The notes beneath the pieces were generated by a model that saw only the letters and a list, made by a program, of their open reading frames with translations, was not told where the DNA came from and ran no database searches. Of a stretch of 6,264 nt of DNA, positions 4,980 to 6,264 are shown piece by piece. Each line of letters opens with the position of its first letter. Positions within the stretch are counted from its first letter, which is position 1. Source of the DNA: Actinomycetota bacterium (lineage in GTDB: Bacteria > Actinomycetota > Acidimicrobiia > Acidimicrobiales > JACDEA01). Both the position numbers and the translations under genes were made by a program. Location: contig JACDEA010000141.1 in NCBI GenBank assembly GCA_013816725.1, positions 1 through 6,264 of the forward strand, in the 5' to 3' direction.

Positions 4980-5264
4980 TTGACGCAGAAGGTCAAGCAC
5001 TTCCGCATCAACGCGTTACGCGTCAACATGTCGCGCACCATGTCAACCCTCCCCGATGACACGTACGACGCGTTCATCATCGACGCACAACGCGACGACG
5101 AACGCGACGCGATTCGTATCGAGTTGACGATCACGACCGGTGATCACAAGAGCGACGTACTCGCGATCTACGCGACGAATCTCGAGCGCGATTCGATCGA
5201 GCTAATCGGTCTTCCCGCCCGGCTACACGTCCGTGATGGCGTACCGCGATTGACGTTCGATTAG
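4980..5264 (+). CDS. Small orphan protein of unknown function, acidic C-terminal body
   Basis: I do not recognise this 94-codon gene. The first 20 residues are basic (K4, K6, R9, R14, R19). The remainder is acidic, with clusters PDDTYD (25-30) and RDDERD (38-43), followed by alternating hydrophobic strands (IRIELTITTG, SDVLAIYATNL, IELIGLPARLHV, VPRLTFD). It looks like a small all-beta domain without membrane segment, signal peptide or cysteine. The start is uncertain: the longest option is TTG at 4980, with AAGAAT close upstream but no good ribosome binding site; ATG at 5028 (78 residues) and ATG at 5040 (74 residues) are alternatives, also without one. The last gives just the acidic beta-rich body. 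Codon use is less GC-biased than in neighbouring genes (CTA, GTA, ATT, GAT). It runs divergently from the histone-like gene and upstream of the penicillin-binding protein gene. Confidence 0.65.
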   Translation: MTQKVKHFRINALRVNMSRTMSTLPDDTYDAFIIDAQRDDERDAIRIELTITTGDHKSDVLAIYATNLERDSIELIGLPARLHVRDGVPRLTFD

Positions 5265-5326
5265 ATAGCGCGCTCGCTGGCAACAACAAGAGCATCACGT
5301 CAACACAGCCACAGAGATCCTTCTCA

Positions 5327-5332
5327 GAGGAG
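5327..5332 (+). promoter_or_regulatory. Purine-rich possible ribosome binding site before the penicillin-binding protein
   Basis: GAGGAG is the only Shine-Dalgarno-like sequence in the 83-nt gap 5265-5347. It lies 15 nt before the TTG at 5348, longer than usual, so either the spacing is atypical or the true start is non-standard. Nothing else is seen in this gap. Confidence 0.35.
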
Positions 5333-5347
5333 CTCAATAGCCAGTTT

Positions 5348-6264
5348 TTGCGCCTAAGAACCGCGATTCGGGCCCATCCGCTCCGCTCCGCCGCGATCGC
5401 GGTCGGCGCGCTGCTGCTCTTGGTCGCGGTGGTCGCCCCGTTGCGCCGGGTGACGACGCTGGCCGTCAGTCGGATCATCCTCGTCGCCGCTACACCGCTG
5501 GCGCCGAGCATCGACGCGTTCGACGAACTTCCGCAGCCGACGAAGGTGCTGGCCGCCGACGGATCGCTTCTCGGCACGGTGAGCGGCGGCGAGTTGCGAC
5601 AACCGATCGCGCTGAAGGATTTGCCGCTTCACGTCAGGCGCGCCGCGCTCGCAGCCGAAGATCAAAATTTTTATTCTCACGGCGGAATCGACCCCGAAGC
5701 GGTGACGCGCGCCGCGTGGCGCAACCTTCGCGGCGGGCACGAGGGCGGCAGCACCATCACGCAGCAGTTGGCCAAGATCAACTACGCGGGCTCGAAGCGA
5801 ACCGTGTTTCGCAAGTTTCGCGAGGCCCTATACGCACTCAAGCTCGAGCAGAAGTACACGAAGGATCAGCTGCTCGAGCGCTATCTCAACCAGGTGTACT
5901 TCGGTGACGGCTCCTACGGCGTCGCGGCAGCGGCCCAGCAGACCTTCAACGTCGACGCCCCCGCGTTGACGCCCGCACAGGCAGCACTCCTACTCGGGCG
6001 CATCCGCGGCCCCGAGAGCCGCGACCCCAGGACGCATCCGCAGCTGGCCACCGCGAGGCGCAACGTCGTGCTGCACAACATGCGCAAGCGTGGGTGGCTC
6101 AAGGAAGCGCAGTACCAAACGGCGCGCGCCACGCCGTTGCAGCTGGCGGCCCCCACAGCGCGACCCGGTGTGCTCAAGGCGCCGCACTTCGTCGAGTTCG
6201 TCAGGAAGGAAGCGGGAACGCTCGACGCATTGGGCGGCTCGCCCGAGTCACGCGCGCACCGCGT
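5348..6264 (+). CDS. Class A penicillin-binding protein (GT51 transglycosylase), C-terminus beyond the window
   Basis: This bifunctional enzyme polymerises lipid II into glycan strands with its GT51 domain and normally cross-links peptides with a C-terminal transpeptidase domain, which would lie past the window end. Counting from TTG at 5348, a basic cytoplasmic stretch (RLRTAIRAHPLR) is followed by one membrane segment at about residues 13-32. A second hydrophobic stretch is at about 38-50. GT51 motif 1, EDQNFYSH, is at 104-111 with catalytic E104. Motif 2, GGSTITQQLAK, starts at 133. RKFREALYA carries the second catalytic glutamate, E159. YLNQVYFG (179-186) and the SYGVAAAAQQTF region follow. 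The 55-residue spacing of the two glutamates matches the family closely. The visible 305 codons have no stop. The frame is open from 5237, but TTG at 5348 is the first standard start and gives the expected inside-out topology. The enzyme acts on the outer face of the cytoplasmic membrane. Confidence 0.92.
   Translation, partial: MRLRTAIRAHPLRSAAIAVGALLLLVAVVAPLRRVTTLAVSRIILVAATPLAPSIDAFDELPQPTKVLAADGSLLGTVSGGELRQPIALKDLPLHVRRAALAAEDQNFYSHGGIDPEAVTRAAWRNLRGGHEGGSTITQQLAKINYAGSKRTVFRKFREALYALKLEQKYTKDQLLERYLNQVYFGDGSYGVAAAAQQTFNVDAPALTPAQAALLLGRIRGPESRDPRTHPQLATARRNVVLHNMRKRGWLKEAQYQTARATPLQLAAPTARPGVLKAPHFVEFVRKEAGTLDALGGSPESRAHR

Noticed and set aside
5129..5145. Perfect inverted repeat GATCAC-N5-GTGATC
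   Set aside because: It is inside the orphan coding region, short, and explained by ordinary codons. No promoter is nearby, so chance is the simplest explanation.
1..6264. Search for tRNA/rRNA genes, CRISPR repeats, transposases, terminal inverted repeats, toxin-antitoxin pairs and riboswitches
   Set aside because: No convincing candidate seen by eye. Genes are densely packed and the longest non-coding gap is 107 bp.

Overview
The window is compact, GC-rich chromosomal DNA with eight protein genes and no RNA gene, mobile element, CRISPR array or attachment site that I can see. The gene content points to a high-GC actinobacterium: a PEP/2-phospholactate guanylyltransferase of coenzyme F420 synthesis, a Lys/Ala-rich histone-like protein of the type found as the tail of actinobacterial HU, and possible leaderless -10 boxes directly in front of start codons. 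The tryptophan-rich unknown protein at the left edge gives a general impression of Acidimicrobiia-like proteins. That class-level placement is inference, not proof.

Layout. Positions 1-1937 hold two minus-strand genes: gpsA (NAD(P)-dependent glycerol-3-phosphate dehydrogenase) followed, after an 8-nt gap, by a large unidentified protein that leaves the window on the left. A 33-bp divergent gap separates gpsA from a plus-strand four-gene unit (1971-4413): calcineurin-like metallophosphoesterase, ABM-fold small protein, CofC/FbiD-type guanylyltransferase and PIG-L/LmbE deacetylase. Its junctions are a 1-nt overlap, a 6-nt gap and a 4-nt overlap, so the unit is almost certainly co-transcribed. 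It meets a convergent minus-strand gene for a 122-residue Lys/Ala/Arg-rich histone-tail-like protein (4504-4872). A strong hairpin lies between them and reads as a C(UUCG)G-capped terminator on the minus strand. A 107-bp divergent region then leads to a 94-codon orphan gene (4980-5264) and to the start of a class A penicillin-binding protein (5348 to the right edge) with a complete GT51 transglycosylase domain.

How they fit together. gpsA feeds phospholipid synthesis. The guanylyltransferase makes the activated phospho-acid for F420. The other three genes of its operon are enzyme-like but without a sure substrate. The order gpsA(-) / fbiD operon(+) / histone-like(-) resembles the mycobacterial order gpdA2(-), fbiD(+), ppk(+), mutT1(+), hupB(-). 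This suggests an old conserved neighbourhood in which the operon contents have changed and the HU globular domain is absent.

No stretch over 300 bases lacks a gene. The larger gaps are 4873-4979 (divergent promoter region), 4414-4503 (terminator region) and 5265-5347 (one purine-rich possible ribosome binding site). I see no clearly novel defence or mobile system here. The items most worth a second look are the stand-alone histone tail, the orphan acidic protein beside it, and the unusual cofactor-type operon.
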